Part shown: piece after piece, positions 17,754-26,249 of the stretch
Position numbering within the stretch: position 1 is the stretch's first letter
Layout of the letters: every line of letters begins with the position of its first letter
Assembly (NCBI RefSeq): GCF_902501965.1
Contig: NZ_CABWID010000020.1
Coordinates: 1 to 64,000 of the forward strand
Origin: Collinsella sp. AK_207A
GTDB lineage: Bacteria; Actinomycetota; Coriobacteriia; Coriobacteriales; Coriobacteriaceae
Direction: 5' to 3'
DNA length: 64,000 nucleotides
Notes under the pieces: generated by a model
What the model was told of the DNA's origin: nothing
The model's database searches: none
Seen by the model: the letters and a program-made list of their open reading frames with translations, nothing else
Position numbers and translations under genes: made by a program

Positions 17754-17770
17754 ACTGAACGTTGTTCAGT
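17754..17770. promoter_or_regulatory. Palindrome upstream of the rubrerythrin gene
   Basis: ACTGAAC and GTTCAGT form a perfect 7-bp inverted repeat with a 3-nt spacer, about 73 nt before the rubrerythrin ATG. It looks like a dimeric repressor site. It is not a LexA box, whose GAAC and GTTC halves are 4 nt apart rather than 3. Confidence 0.5.
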
Positions 17771-17842
17771 CGCGACAAGTCGGAGAGGGACCCGAACGGG
17801 ACCGGCGCGTCGCGAAAATCGCCTCAAGCGAAGGAGTGCACC

Positions 17843-18403
17843 ATGAAGTTCGTATGCCCCGTGTGCGGTTACGTTGAGGAGTTCGACGGCGACGAGCTGC
17901 CCGCCGACTACAAGTGCCCCCAGTGCGGCTGCCCCGGCTCCAAGTTCACCAAGCAGGAGGAGAGCGCGATGAACTGGGCCGCCGAGCATGTCGTCGGCAT
18001 CGCCCATGAGGGCAACGTCTCCGAGGACATCATCGAGGACCTGCGCGCCAACTTCAACGGCGAGTGCTCCGAGGTCGGCATGTATCTGGCCATGAGCCGC
18101 GTGGCCTTCCGCGAGGGCTACCCCGAGATCGGCCTGTACTGGGAGAAGGCCGCTCACGAGGAGGCCGAGCACGCCGCCAAGTTCGCCGAGCTGCTGGGCG
18201 AGGTCGTGACCGACTCCACCAAGAAGAACCTCGAGATGCGCGTTGAGGCCGAGAACGGCGCCACCGCCGGCAAGACCGACCTCGCCAAGCGCGCCAAGGC
18301 CGCTGGCCTGGACGCCATCCACGACACCGTGCACGAGATGGCGCGTGACGAGGCCCGTCATGGCCGCGCGTTCGCCGGTCTGCTGAAGCGTTACTTCGGC
18401 TAA
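17843..18403 (+). CDS. Rubrerythrin with N-terminal rubredoxin domain
   Basis: A 186-aa non-haem iron peroxidase. Residues 1-35 form a rubredoxin-type Fe site (CPVCGY and CPQCGC). Residues about 45-186 are a ferritin-like four-helix domain with the di-iron ligands in [17 protein letters not shown] and DEARHGRAF. The rubredoxin-first order is that of reverse rubrerythrins. It reduces hydrogen peroxide with electrons from NAD(P)H by way of the rubredoxin site, protecting anaerobes from oxygen. AAGGAG lies before the ATG. An upstream palindrome suggests stress control, and an intrinsic terminator follows. Confidence 0.9.
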   Translation: MKFVCPVCGYVEEFDGDELPADYKCPQCGCPGSKFTKQEESAMNWAAEHVVGIAHEGNVSEDIIEDLRANFNGECSEVGMYLAMSRVAFREGYPEIGLYWEKAAHEEAEHAAKFAELLGEVVTDSTKKNLEMRVEAENGATAGKTDLAKRAKAAGLDAIHDTVHEMARDEARHGRAFAGLLKRYFG

Positions 18404-18434
18404 GCCCCAACTCCCCTCGCCTCAAACAGGCAAC

Positions 18435-18473
18435 AAAATGGACCCGCGACGGCATCGTCTCGGGTCCATTTTT
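18435..18473 (+). terminator. Intrinsic terminator after rubrerythrin
   Basis: AAAATGGACCCG pairs with CGGGTCCATTTTT, closed by GACGGCATCGTC, and ends in a T-run. A classic rho-independent terminator, usable from both strands. Confidence 0.85.
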
Positions 18474-18499
18474 CGTTCTCTCGGGCGACGATCCAGGCG

Positions 18500-19462
18500 C
18501 TAGGACGCCTGCTCCGCGCGCCAACGATGCGCGGTCTCGGCAAAATGCACCTCGTTGCAGAGCAGCTCGTGGCGCACGGCCTCGTAGCCATGCTCGCGCC
18601 CAAGCTTCACGATGTAGCCGTTGATGTAATCCACCTCGGTGGGACGGCCCTTGAACATGTCCTGGCACATGCTGGGATAGTGGTACTTGAGGTCGACGAA
18701 GCTCTGCATAATGGCGTCAACCTCCTGCTCACGGCTGATGCCGAGGTCGATGCCCGCGAGCTCGCAGACGTCGAAGCCCTCGTTCACCAGCTGCGTGCAA
18801 ACGTGGCGCATATGCTCGTCCGCGCCGATCGGGCCCATCTGGATCTCGAACATGGTGCAGAGCGTGTTGCAGACGGAATTGAGCATGACCTTCGCCATGG
18901 ACATGCTCATGATGTCGGGGCTCCACTCCGGACCGAGCTTTGCCGCGGTGAAGTCGGCGAACAGCTCGTCGCCCTTCGCGGTGCGCTCGTTGTCGTAGGC
19001 GCACACGTGCATGTACTCCTTACCGAGGGCACCCATGAAGTCCACGTCGCCGGGACCGGGCAGCACGGTGGCGATGACGGCCGTGCCGCCGAAGAGGTGC
19101 GCAGGATCGAAGTACTTGAGCAGCTTCTCGTAGTGCCCCATGCCGTTCATGGCGGTAAAGCAGAGCTGGCCCTTCTTGAAGAGCGGGGCGCAACGCTCGA
19201 GCATGCCGTCGAGCTGCATCTGCTTCATGAAGACGATCCAGCAATCGGGCTTGCCCGTGTACTCCTCGGGATAGTAGACGTCGATGGGCACCAGATGGCG
19301 GTTCTCGTGGTCGCGGGCAACGTAGACGCCGCCCTGCTCGCGAATCTTCTCGACGTTGGGCTTCCAGGTATCGATGAAGTCGACGTCCTTGCCCGCGTAC
19401 TCCTTCAGGTGCACGCCATAGCGAAGGCCCATAGCACCGGCACCGATCACCGCGTATTTCAT
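18500..19462 (-). CDS. Ketopantoate reductase (PanE/ApbA) family protein
   Basis: A 320-aa NAD(P)H-dependent 2-keto acid reductase. The N-terminal Rossmann motif is VIGAGAMGLRYG; the catalytic Lys lies in SMAKVMLNSV, and the C-terminal substrate block is YHYPSMCQDMFKGRPTEVDY. The best-known member makes pantoate, but relatives reduce other branched 2-keto acids, so I do not assign panE firmly. AGGAAAG-type ribosome-binding site before ATG 19462. It lies downstream of the hydratase gene with a strong hairpin between, so it is probably transcribed separately. Confidence 0.8.
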   Translation of the reverse strand: MKYAVIGAGAMGLRYGVHLKEYAGKDVDFIDTWKPNVEKIREQGGVYVARDHENRHLVPIDVYYPEEYTGKPDCWIVFMKQMQLDGMLERCAPLFKKGQLCFTAMNGMGHYEKLLKYFDPAHLFGGTAVIATVLPGPGDVDFMGALGKEYMHVCAYDNERTAKGDELFADFTAAKLGPEWSPDIMSMSMAKVMLNSVCNTLCTMFEIQMGPIGADEHMRHVCTQLVNEGFDVCELAGIDLGISREQEVDAIMQSFVDLKYHYPSMCQDMFKGRPTEVDYINGYIVKLGREHGYEAVRHELLCNEVHFAETAHRWRAEQAS

Positions 19463-19617
19463 GCGATCTTCCTTTCTCGTACAAAACAGAGGGCTGCGTC
19501 GCGAACGGCGCAGTCCTCATCATATTCCCGTTTGGTGTTTGCCCTATGGCGGGACCAACCAGCAGCTACTCCTTCCGAGCGCGCAGCAAGTACACAGGCG
19601 CGCAGGCGCAAGCAAAA

Positions 19618-19662
19618 GCCCCATGGCCCCAAACCTACCTACTGCGTTTGGGGCCATGGGGC
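19618..19662 (-). terminator. Strong hairpin terminator after hydratase gene
   Basis: GCCCCATGGCCCCAAAC and GTTTGGGGCCATGGGGC form a perfect 17-bp stem; on the minus strand TTTTGCTT follows. It ends the hydratase transcript. Confidence 0.85.
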
Positions 19663-19696
19663 GCATCATCGGCGCGAATGGATGCTGCCGAGAAGG

Positions 19697-20500
19697 CTAC
19701 TCAGCCGTGACCTCGAAGCTGCCGAACGGGCCGTCGAACTCGACCTTCCACGTGCCCTTGGTGAGGTGCACGGGCACGAAGACGGTGCCCACGGAGGCGC
19801 GCATACCGGCGGTGAACTTCTTGCCCTGGCTCTCCAGCTTGCCCACGAGCCACTGGAGCGACTTCACCGGGTTACCGAGGATCTCGGACGTATCCCCCTC
19901 CTTCACGAACTCGCCGTCGTGGAAGCACTTGGCGTGATAGCCCGCGAGACCGTCCACGGTGAGCTCGGAGCCGTCCACCTCCTTGCCGTACACCACGCAG
20001 CCGCCCACGGCGCAGTCGGAGACGACCAGATACTTGGGCAGCGTGGGGAACCAGTCATTAAAGCGGGCGTCGGGCACCTCCATATCGCCGGCAACGGTGC
20101 ACTTGGCGAGCAGCTGCTCCAGCGTGTCCTCGGCGGAGAGGTCCTCCTTGGCCTTGAAGCAGAACTCCACCTCCACCAGCGGCTCGTTCAGACGGCCCAG
20201 GTCCACGGTGTAGGGCGCGGCGTGGAAGCGCTCGGCGAGCTGGGCGCCGTAGAGCGGGCAGTCGGACTCGAACATCTTCTGGGTCTCCTCGCTGGTGAGC
20301 GAGACCTTGTAGCCGCCCACCGCCTTGCCCTTGCTCGCCATGACCTTGTCCTGCACGGCGTAGGCAACCTCGACGTCATCCACGGCATCGGTCCAATCCG
20401 CCATGGTGAGGGGCTCGTTCTCGCCCGCATCGTTCTTGGCATAGGCGTGGTAGAGGGCCTCGGCGAGCTCGTTCTGGCGCGGGGTGAGGGTGAAAGACAT
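19697..20500 (-). CDS. MhpD-like 2-keto-4-pentenoate hydratase / FAH superfamily protein
   Basis: A 267-aa cytosolic protein of the fumarylacetoacetate hydrolase superfamily, hydratase branch. VGGYKVSLTS near residue 55 and VEVEFCFKAKEDL near 110 carry the acidic Mg2+ ligands, and the length matches MhpD-type enzymes. These hydrate 2-hydroxydienoates or decarboxylate 2-oxo acids; no aromatic ring-cleavage genes lie nearby, so the true substrate is open. The start at 20500 has AAAGGAAG. It sits behind an Ile-rich leader peptide and an intrinsic terminator, so expression is probably set by attenuation. Confidence 0.75.
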   Translation of the reverse strand: MSFTLTPRQNELAEALYHAYAKNDAGENEPLTMADWTDAVDDVEVAYAVQDKVMASKGKAVGGYKVSLTSEETQKMFESDCPLYGAQLAERFHAAPYTVDLGRLNEPLVEVEFCFKAKEDLSAEDTLEQLLAKCTVAGDMEVPDARFNDWFPTLPKYLVVSDCAVGGCVVYGKEVDGSELTVDGLAGYHAKCFHDGEFVKEGDTSEILGNPVKSLQWLVGKLESQGKKFTAGMRASVGTVFVPVHLTKGTWKVEFDGPFGSFEVTAE

Positions 20501-20542
20501 GATGTGCTTCCTTTCGTGTTCGGAGAGAACCTCGGCGCGAAT

Positions 20543-20579
20543 AAAAAACCCGGGAGCCGCAGTCGCGACCCCCGGGTTT
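20543..20579 (-). terminator. Leader terminator (attenuator) of the hydratase gene
   Basis: On the minus strand AAACCCGGG pairs with CCCGGGTTT and is followed by a six-T run. It lies between the leader peptide stop and the hydratase start, so transcription must pass it to reach the gene. Just before it two shorter hairpins share a segment (20599-20627 and 20588-20605) and cannot form together, as in translation-coupled attenuators. Confidence 0.85.
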
Positions 20580-20628
20580 CGATGGCCGCTCGCAAAGAAG
20601 CGAGCTGCCAAACATCTGCAGCTCGCTG

Positions 20629-20670
20629 CTAGCTGATAATGCTCGCAATGTTGATGCAGATGGTGCGCAT
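20629..20670 (-). CDS. Ile-rich leader peptide (13 aa)
   Basis: Reads MRTICINIASIIS followed by TAG: five Ile in thirteen residues, two of them adjacent. GGGGGAG lies about seven bases before the ATG at 20670. The stop codon abuts a 10-bp stem (AGCGAGCTGC/GCAGCTCGCT) that begins a set of alternative hairpins ending in an intrinsic terminator. This is the layout of amino-acid attenuators such as those of ilv and trp operons: ribosome stalling at Ile codons would change the fold and let transcription continue into the hydratase gene. Confidence 0.75.
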   Translation of the reverse strand: MRTICINIASIIS

Positions 20671-20724
20671 GAGATACTCCCCCGTTTTGGAGCCGCGGTA
20701 GCGGTTCCCTTGTAGGACGCGACA

Positions 20725-20754
20725 TAGTTTTGCGCTTTAGCAAAGTGAAGTCAA
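20725..20754 (-). promoter_or_regulatory. Probable sigma-70 type promoter of the leader/hydratase transcript
   Basis: On the minus strand TTGACT (20749-20754) is followed after 18-19 bases by AAACTAT (20724-20730). The start point would fall near 20717, leaving about 45 nt before the leader peptide. Confidence 0.5.
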
Positions 20755-20813
20755 CCTGATTTGTTTCCGTTCGGTGACATAGCAGGTAGAGCTAATGAAG
20801 CACTTGGTTCTGG

Positions 20814-21650
20814 TTAGATCTCCATGTTGAAGCAGCCCGCCTGGTCCAAGCTGTTGAAGGCAAGGGGCCGCCCCGCCCGATGAAGGCCGCGCGCCATGCC
20901 CGCCTCGTCTACCAAGGCGGCGAAGATCGTCCCCATCTGCTCCCGGCCGGGGAAGAACTCGGGATGCCACTGCACGCCGACCATGAAGGAGCGCTCAGGC
21001 GCCTCGATGCCCTCGATGAGCCCGTCGGGACTGTACGCGCTCGCAACCAGCAACGGGCTCAGACGCCGCACACCCTGATGGTGCATGGAGTTCACCTCGA
21101 GCACATCCGTGTGAAGGGCACGGTAGAGCCGGGTGCCGTGCTCCAGCCGCACCGTGTGGATGGACGTGCCAAAGTCGGCGGGCTGCGCATGCGTGATGCC
21201 GATAGGCGAACCCGAGACGGGCTGGAACTGGTCGCGCAGGTCCAGGTAGAGCGTACCGCCCAGAAAGACGTTCAGCATCTGCATACCGCGGCAGATGCCG
21301 AGCACCGGCAGGTCGTTCGCGAAAGCATAGGCGAGCACGAGCCGCTCGATGGCGTCGCGGCGGGGCGTGAGGAACGAAAGCTTCTCGTACTCGGCGTCCT
21401 CACCATACTGGGCAGGGTCCACGTCGTTGCCGCCGGAGAGCAGAAAGCCGTCCATCAGGGGCAGGACCGTGCGAAAGACCTCGATGTCATCGACGAGCGG
21501 GAGCATGACGGGGGCGCCGCCCATCGCGGCGATGGCGTTCTCGTAGCGTCCGGCCACGTGGAGCGCGCCATCGTCCGGCCTAAGCGAGGGCATGATGCCG
21601 ATCAGGGGGCGATGCCCTACCTCCTGCATCTGTTGCTCCTCGCGCTTCAT
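20814..21650 (-). CDS. Class I glutamine amidotransferase-like (C26) gamma-glutamyl hydrolase
   Basis: A 278-aa PuuD-type hydrolase. The nucleophile elbow is LGICRGMQ near residue 110 and the catalytic His/Glu pair is in WHPEFF near 240; LSGGNDVDP near 75 is the usual oxyanion-side block. Such enzymes release gamma-linked glutamate, for instance from gamma-glutamyl-GABA. No putrescine pathway genes lie beside it, so the substrate is uncertain. Two starts are possible: ATG 21650 (GGAGGGGG upstream) or a Met seven codons later (GAGGAG upstream). Confidence 0.85.
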   Translation of the reverse strand: MKREEQQMQEVGHRPLIGIMPSLRPDDGALHVAGRYENAIAAMGGAPVMLPLVDDIEVFRTVLPLMDGFLLSGGNDVDPAQYGEDAEYEKLSFLTPRRDAIERLVLAYAFANDLPVLGICRGMQMLNVFLGGTLYLDLRDQFQPVSGSPIGITHAQPADFGTSIHTVRLEHGTRLYRALHTDVLEVNSMHHQGVRRLSPLLVASAYSPDGLIEGIEAPERSFMVGVQWHPEFFPGREQMGTIFAALVDEAGMARGLHRAGRPLAFNSLDQAGCFNMEI

Positions 21651-21760
21651 GGGCCATCCCCCTCCGAGTTCCCGCGAACCGTTGGCGTGTGAGTATAGCC
21701 CAAACGGCACCCGCTGCGGCAAGCGGTCGGGTTCGGCCGGAAGCGTGCGGGCACGCCATC

Positions 21761-23341
21761 CTAGTCCTGATCGTCTCCCACCTCGTAGCTATCGGCGGGA
21801 ACCGCATCCGATCCGTCCGCGGGCTCCACCGCCTCGGGATGCTCGGCGGCCGCTGCCTGCTCGCGCGCCTCGTCGAACTTGGCCTTCATGGTCTTGTTAC
21901 CCCAAGTGAGCCGGCGAATGGTGAGGTCATCTGCCTTGTCGTTCGCCAACCTAAGCTGGTTCTCGGAAGAGACGAGCGCGGCCTTGACCTTTTCCAGATG
22001 ACGGATCGTGGTGTCGATCTCGCTGATGGCCTCGTTGAACTTCTTGCTCGCCGTGGCGTAGTTCTTGGCGAAGCCGGTCTTGAAGTCCTCCATCTTACGC
22101 TCGAAGTTCGTGACGTCGATGTTCTGCTGGCGCATGGCCACGAGCTCCTGCTTGTACGCGAGCGTGCCCAGGGCCGCGTTGCGCAGCAGGGTGATCATGG
22201 GGATGAAGAACTGCGGACGGATGACGTACATCTTGGGGTAGCGGTAGCTCACGTCCACGATGCCCTGGTTGTAGAGCTCGCTCTCCGGCTCGAGCAGCGT
22301 GACCAGCACCGCATACTCGCAGCCCTTGGCGGTGCGGTCGTGATCGAGCTTCTTGAAGAAGTCCTCGTTCTTGTGCTTGGTCGCCGTGGTGTCGTTCTCG
22401 TTCTTCATCTCGAACATGATGGAGATGACCTCGGCGCCGTCGCGCTCCTCGCGGAAGATGAAGTCGCCCTTGCTGCCCTCGCTCGCGTCGTTGTCCTTCT
22501 CAAAGTACGCATTGGGGAACGCCGTCATACGCAGGCGGTTGAACTCCGTCTCGCAGTGCTGCTCGAGCGTCTCGCCCACCATCTTGGTGGAAAGGCGAAC
22601 CTTCATGTCGCGCAGGCGTTCGATCTCCTCGTCCTTGTAGCGGATGAGCTCGTCGCTCGCCTTCTTGGCCTGCTCGAGCTCGAGGGCGTGGCTCGCCGCG
22701 GTCTCCTGCTCGCGCGCCGTGCGCACGGCGATCTCTTGCGCGAGCTTGGAGCGCGCCTCGTCGCGCTCGTGCTCGGCGGCGGCCACGGCGCGCACGCGGG
22801 CGGCCTCCGCGACGCTCTCCTGCTCGCGCAGCTTGAGGCGTAGCTCGTCCGCTTGCCGACGCGCTTCCTCCGCGCGCTCGCGCTCCTCCTGGCGGGCCTC
22901 GAGCACCGTCTTCTCCATGGCGGTACGGAACTCGTTGTCGGCGGCGTCGAGCTGGGCCTTGAGCGCGGCGATCTGGGTATCGCGGGCGGCGAGGTCAGCC
23001 TGGAGCTGCTGCTTGGTCTCGGCAGCGGCTTTCTCGCCCGTAAGGTCGCGCTCGCGCTCGGCGGCATCGAGCCGGGCGGTGAGCTCGGCGATCTTCTGGT
23101 CCCGCGTGGCGGTTGCATCCTTGAGTTCGCGCTCCGCATCCGCCGCGGCCCGCTGGGCGCTCTCTCGCGCGGCGGCGCGGGCGAGCTCGAGCGCCTGCTC
23201 CTTCTCGAGCTTCATATGCTCCTCGCGCTCGTGCAGCTGGCGCGCGAACTCACGGTCGCGGACCTGCTTGGCAATGTCTGCATAGCCGGATTCATCCACC
23301 TGGAACACCTGACCGCAGTGGGGGCATTTAATCTCGTTCAT
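21761..23341 (-). CDS. DUF2130 family coiled-coil protein
   Basis: A 526-aa soluble protein. Residues 1-15 hold a CPHCGQ half zinc-ribbon; about 25-255 is an unbroken coiled coil rich in Ala, Glu and Arg; about 260-440 is the conserved DUF2130 domain ([43 protein letters not shown]), which has the pattern of a restriction-like nuclease fold; the tail is coiled again and acidic. The function of the family is not established; genome maintenance is a guess. AAAGGAAG precedes ATG 23341. Confidence 0.85.
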   Translation of the reverse strand: MNEIKCPHCGQVFQVDESGYADIAKQVRDREFARQLHEREEHMKLEKEQALELARAAARESAQRAAADAERELKDATATRDQKIAELTARLDAAERERDLTGEKAAAETKQQLQADLAARDTQIAALKAQLDAADNEFRTAMEKTVLEARQEERERAEEARRQADELRLKLREQESVAEAARVRAVAAAEHERDEARSKLAQEIAVRTAREQETAASHALELEQAKKASDELIRYKDEEIERLRDMKVRLSTKMVGETLEQHCETEFNRLRMTAFPNAYFEKDNDASEGSKGDFIFREERDGAEVISIMFEMKNENDTTATKHKNEDFFKKLDHDRTAKGCEYAVLVTLLEPESELYNQGIVDVSYRYPKMYVIRPQFFIPMITLLRNAALGTLAYKQELVAMRQQNIDVTNFERKMEDFKTGFAKNYATASKKFNEAISEIDTTIRHLEKVKAALVSSENQLRLANDKADDLTIRRLTWGNKTMKAKFDEAREQAAAAEHPEAVEPADGSDAVPADSYEVGDDQD

Positions 23342-23414
23342 AGAAGCTTCCTTTCAAGCGGCGTTCGTCGCGCAATCCGTATTGGGCAAGCATAACCCCT
23401 CGCACGGACACACA

Positions 23415-23437
23415 GGGGCGCGTCGAAGCGGCGCCCC
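23415..23437 (-). terminator. Hairpin after rsmJ
   Basis: GGGGCGC and GCGCCCC pair around a 9-nt loop between the rsmJ stop and the DUF2130 start region. GC-rich, with no T-tract. Confidence 0.4.
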
Positions 23438-23496
23438 ACGACGGCGCGTTGCTGGACCGGTTCGGCGCCGCCGGGGCGGGAGCTGCGCTGCGGGAG

Positions 23497-24180
23497 CTAG
23501 CAGCACGGTGCGGGCACGATGACGTCGTAGCGCACGGCCTTGCCGGCAACGCTATGACTCGGCTTGACGTTTGCCAGATACGGACCCTTGACCGGGCGTT
23601 TCACCACCACCTTGCGCGGACGGGCGGCGATGGCGGCGGCGAGCAGCTCCTCCCCCTCGCTATCCTCGCACGGCCGCTCCAGGCGGTGGAGCAGCTGGAA
23701 CTTCTTCTTCACCGCCGCGCTCTTTCGGCGCTCGGGGAACATCGGGTCCAGATAGACGACGTCGGGCGGCGTGGCGAGGGCGCGCAGGGCCTCGATGCTA
23801 TCGCCCGCGCGCACGTGCATACGGGCGGCGATATCGGCGAGGTCCGGATCATCGAGCGCGCGGGCGAGCGCGTCTTCCAGCAGAGCGGCGATCACCGGGT
23901 CGCGCTCGCGCAGCGTCACCTCAAAGCCGGCTGCGGCGAGCAAAAATGAGTCCTCCCCCAAGCCCGCCGTGGCGTCCATGCATGTTGGTGCCCCCTCCAG
24001 GCTACGTACCCGCGCCGCACGGACCAGCAGCTCGCGACCAAGGCGGTTCCGCCGAACGCGCGGCAGCATCTCGCGAAAATCCTGACGAAGCTCCATGCCA
24101 GACCCCGCGAGCGTCAGACCGTCTTGCTCGCGTCGGAGCTCCAAGCCTTCTGGCAGGTCAAAGCCACTATCGTTCTGCAT
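23497..24180 (-). CDS. rsmJ: RsmJ-type 16S rRNA guanine-N2 methyltransferase
   Basis: A 227-aa class I SAM-dependent methyltransferase. The SAM motif is DATAGLGEDSFLLA (about 69-82) and the family block VYLDPMFPERRKSAAVKKK follows near 145. In E. coli RsmJ methylates a guanosine near the 3' end of 16S rRNA; the same role is likely here. A GGGGGC site precedes ATG 24180. The ThpR remnant lies just upstream on the same strand. Confidence 0.85.
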   Translation of the reverse strand: MQNDSGFDLPEGLELRREQDGLTLAGSGMELRQDFREMLPRVRRNRLGRELLVRAARVRSLEGAPTCMDATAGLGEDSFLLAAAGFEVTLRERDPVIAALLEDALARALDDPDLADIAARMHVRAGDSIEALRALATPPDVVYLDPMFPERRKSAAVKKKFQLLHRLERPCEDSEGEELLAAAIAARPRKVVVKRPVKGPYLANVKPSHSVAGKAVRYDVIVPAPCC

Positions 24181-24234
24181 TGCGCCCCCGGACCGCTCTC
24201 ATGGAAATATGGACCATCCTAGCAAACGATTCGC

Positions 24235-24788
24235 TCATCTTGGTGCGGGCGCAGCGGGACGTTGCTCCAGCTCCATGGTGTACAGCGGCTTATACAGGGC
24301 GCCGTCCTTGGTTAGCGTGCTCTTGAACAGCATACGCGTGACGCCTTGGCAGGTGCCGGAAACGGCAGGGTGGGCAGTGTTTCCCGCTGGAATCGAACGC
24401 GGCGCGCGAGGGTCACGTGCGGCCGGAAGGGTTTCTCATCGAACGCAAGGCCACGCTGGGAAAGCTGCTCGCGCACACGGCGGGACAGATCGCTGATCTG
24501 CGGCGTTTCTGCGACCCCCATCCAGAGCGTGGCGGTGCGACCATGGCCGAAGCTACCGAGGCCCCGTGGCGTCAGCTCGATGGGAGCGAGCCCCTGGCAG
24601 GCATCGTCCAACGCCGCTACCGCCGCCGCAGCACCCGCCTCGTCCACCTCACCGAGAAAGGCGAGGGTGACGTGGTAGTTCAAGCGGGGCACGAAGCGCC
24701 CCGTCACATATGCAGCCAGCTCGCGGGAGCACGCCGCGAGCTCATCGGTGAGCGACTCGGGTAGCTCGAGTGCTATGAATGCGCGCAT
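24235..24788 (-). pseudogene. thpR: RNA 2',3'-cyclic phosphodiesterase (ThpR), frameshifted near the C-terminus
   Basis: The reading from ATG 24788 gives a good 2H phosphoesterase: MRAFIALELP start, HVTLAF (first HxT) near 42 and RPHVTLAR (second HxT) near 127. It then leaves frame after LPFPAPAK and stops at 24312. In the next frame the expected family ending continues at once (GVTRMLFKSTLTKDGALYKP) to a stop at 24235. A single-base change near 24350 explains both. Both catalytic motifs precede the break, so a shortened protein could still be active, or the shift may be an assembly error. Confidence 0.8.
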
Positions 24789-24950
24789 GAAGGCCACCTT
24801 TCCCGAGTTGAGAGCGGAAGCATCTGGCCTGGTGCTTCCTCAGAATTGTGTGTTTTCCCATAGTCTACCGTTCGGTTTTCGGATGGCGCGCCGTCGTATC
24901 GGAGGGCGATCGAATCGGCCGGGCGCCGTGCGATCGGGCGGCGGGCCGGG

Positions 24951-25208
24951 CGCTATTCCGATGCGAACTTCTGGCTCCCCCTCACCAATCCCTACTTCAT
25001 CTCGCTTTCCAAGCAGATGAGACTGTGCCCTCGCTGCGGTGCGAAGACGCGCATCGACGGCACGCTGAGCGGTGATGTTGCCAAAGAGCTCTGCGACGAA
25101 TGCGGGTACTTCAGAGGCCTCCTCGCCCCCGGATGGGCCATGGGCAAGCGCGTGGAGGAAGCGCGCACGCCATCGCCGTTCACCGTCATCGACGGCGGGG
25201 GGCGGTAG
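24951..25208 (+). pseudogene. Zinc-ribbon protein remnant
   Basis: An open frame without a convincing start reads YSDANFWLPLTNPYF, then MRLCPRCGAKTRIDG and ELCDECGYF, a CxxC...CxxC zinc ribbon, and ends PFTVIDGGGR at 25208. Just upstream another frame looks related in style (GWRAVVSEGDRIG), suggesting a frameshift. A second, more decayed copy of its middle lies at 28268-28392, where two of the cysteines are lost, and its end is copied at 31531-31598. Most likely a broken mobile or restriction-associated gene; I do not recognise the parent. Confidence 0.45.
24984..25108. repeat. 125-bp degenerate repeat, copy 1
   Basis: Matches 28268-28392 in the same orientation with scattered differences; both begin ACCAATCCCTACTT and end near GAATGYGGGTA. 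This copy still encodes the zinc-ribbon remnant. Confidence 0.8.
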
Positions 25209-25241
25209 GTCGAACCGACTCGATGGCCTCCTCAGCTGGGG
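25174..25241. repeat. 68-bp repeat shared with 31531-31598, copy 1
   Basis: From GCCGTTCACCGTCATCGACG through TCGATGGCCTCCTC, nearly identical to 31531-31598. It contains the end of the zinc-ribbon remnant and about 35 bp beyond its stop. Confidence 0.8.
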
Positions 25242-25289
25242 CGCCCCCGGCGCAGAACGCATGAGATTGCGCTGTTCTCGAGCGTGAGC

Positions 25290-25377
25290 GCACCGAGGCG
25301 CCGTTCGACTCCGAGAAGACGGGCTCATGCAGGAAGAAACTCGCCATCTCGTCGTATATGCGCTGCACCCCTCGTCG
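25290..25377 (-). pseudogene. C-terminal remnant resembling AlbA_2-type ATP-binding proteins
   Basis: The minus strand reads RRGVQRIYDEMASFFL then EPVFSESNGASV. The pattern GxGVxRIYDEM...EPxFxExNG is the usual C-terminal block of putative DNA-binding, ATP-binding regulators of the AlbA_2 group. Nothing upstream continues it, so only a tail is left. Confidence 0.35.
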
Positions 25378-25469
25378 AGCTCCCTGGCCTAGCCGAACTC
25401 AACCAGGATGCGCGCGACGCAGTCACCCTCTCCTCGCGAGTTGGTCATGGGGATTCGCACGGGATGGAG

Positions 25470-26249
25470 CTATTCCAAGTCGAGATGTCGATCCAAGACG
25501 TACACCGACATCGCACTGAAGACAACCGTGAATGCCACCTGCACGAGCAGGAGGAGTGTATACGTTGTGGCCAGCACATTTGCCACGAGCAGCCATACGA
25601 GGGCGAGCGTCGCGAAGGCGGCGGCCTTGGCTAGTCCTGGGTGCTTCCTCGCCATGCTGCCCAGTGAAATGCCCGCAAAAAGCCATGACACGGCTGAAGC
25701 GGAGAAGACGAGAAAGGAGATGGCTGCCACGCCGGCGCACTTTGCCACCCCCAGCATCCCCGACTGCGCCGAGAAGACTGATCCGAGCGAGATCGACCCG
25801 AGGCCCTCGAGAAGAGACTGTCTGGCAGCAGGGTTAATGAGGACGACAGTTATGACGACGGTTATGAAGAACATCGCGAACGCGACGATACTCATAAACG
25901 CGGTGAACGTTGCCCAAATGAGCCCGTTGATGGTCTTGTCGGCCACATGTTCAGCAGCACGTGCCGGCAGGACGTTGGTGAGATAGCCACGGCTCCCAAA
26001 GAGCGTGTCGCGGTAGTTGTGCGCCACGAGCATCAGCATTATGACGCTTATCGCCACGAACAGGAGAAGCCAGGCAGTCATCATGACCATCAAGACGACA
26101 GAAAGAGCGTCATCTGCGGTGTAGACCTTGTTTCCCTTCACGCCAAGAAGTGCCCCCATGACAACGGACAGCGCGACAAGCGCGGCATAGAGTGGACCCA
26201 TGGTTCTTCCGACCTCGCGGAAGTCGTACTTGAAGAGTGTGCCTAGCAT
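25470..26249 (-). CDS. ABC transporter membrane protein
   Basis: A 259-aa protein with six hydrophobic segments and few charged loops, as in ABC-2 type permeases encoded next to YtrB-like ATPases. It starts inside the ATPase gene (7-bp overlap) and is therefore co-translated with it. Together with the GntR repressor it forms a three-gene unit resembling ytr operons of Firmicutes, which respond to cell-wall antibiotics. The exported substrate is unknown. Confidence 0.75.
   Translation of the reverse strand: MLGTLFKYDFREVGRTMGPLYAALVALSVVMGALLGVKGNKVYTADDALSVVLMVMMTAWLLLFVAISVIMLMLVAHNYRDTLFGSRGYLTNVLPARAAEHVADKTINGLIWATFTAFMSIVAFAMFFITVVITVVLINPAARQSLLEGLGSISLGSVFSAQSGMLGVAKCAGVAAISFLVFSASAVSWLFAGISLGSMARKHPGLAKAAAFATLALVWLLVANVLATTYTLLLLVQVAFTVVFSAMSVYVLDRHLDLE

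Noticed and set aside
17754-17770. LexA (SOS) box upstream of rubrerythrin
   Set aside because: Half-sites GAAC and GTTC are separated by 3 bases; actinobacterial LexA sites have 4.
18527-20632. Plus-strand 701-codon open frame over the PanE-like and hydratase genes
   Set aside because: Antisense to two clear enzymes; low-complexity His/Leu/Glu composition and no ribosome-binding site.
20690-20720. T-box riboswitch in front of the hydratase (GGGAACCGCTACCGCGG)
   Set aside because: It resembles only part of the T-box core, lies upstream of the leader peptide rather than next to the terminator, and there is no specifier stem; the leader-peptide model explains the region better.
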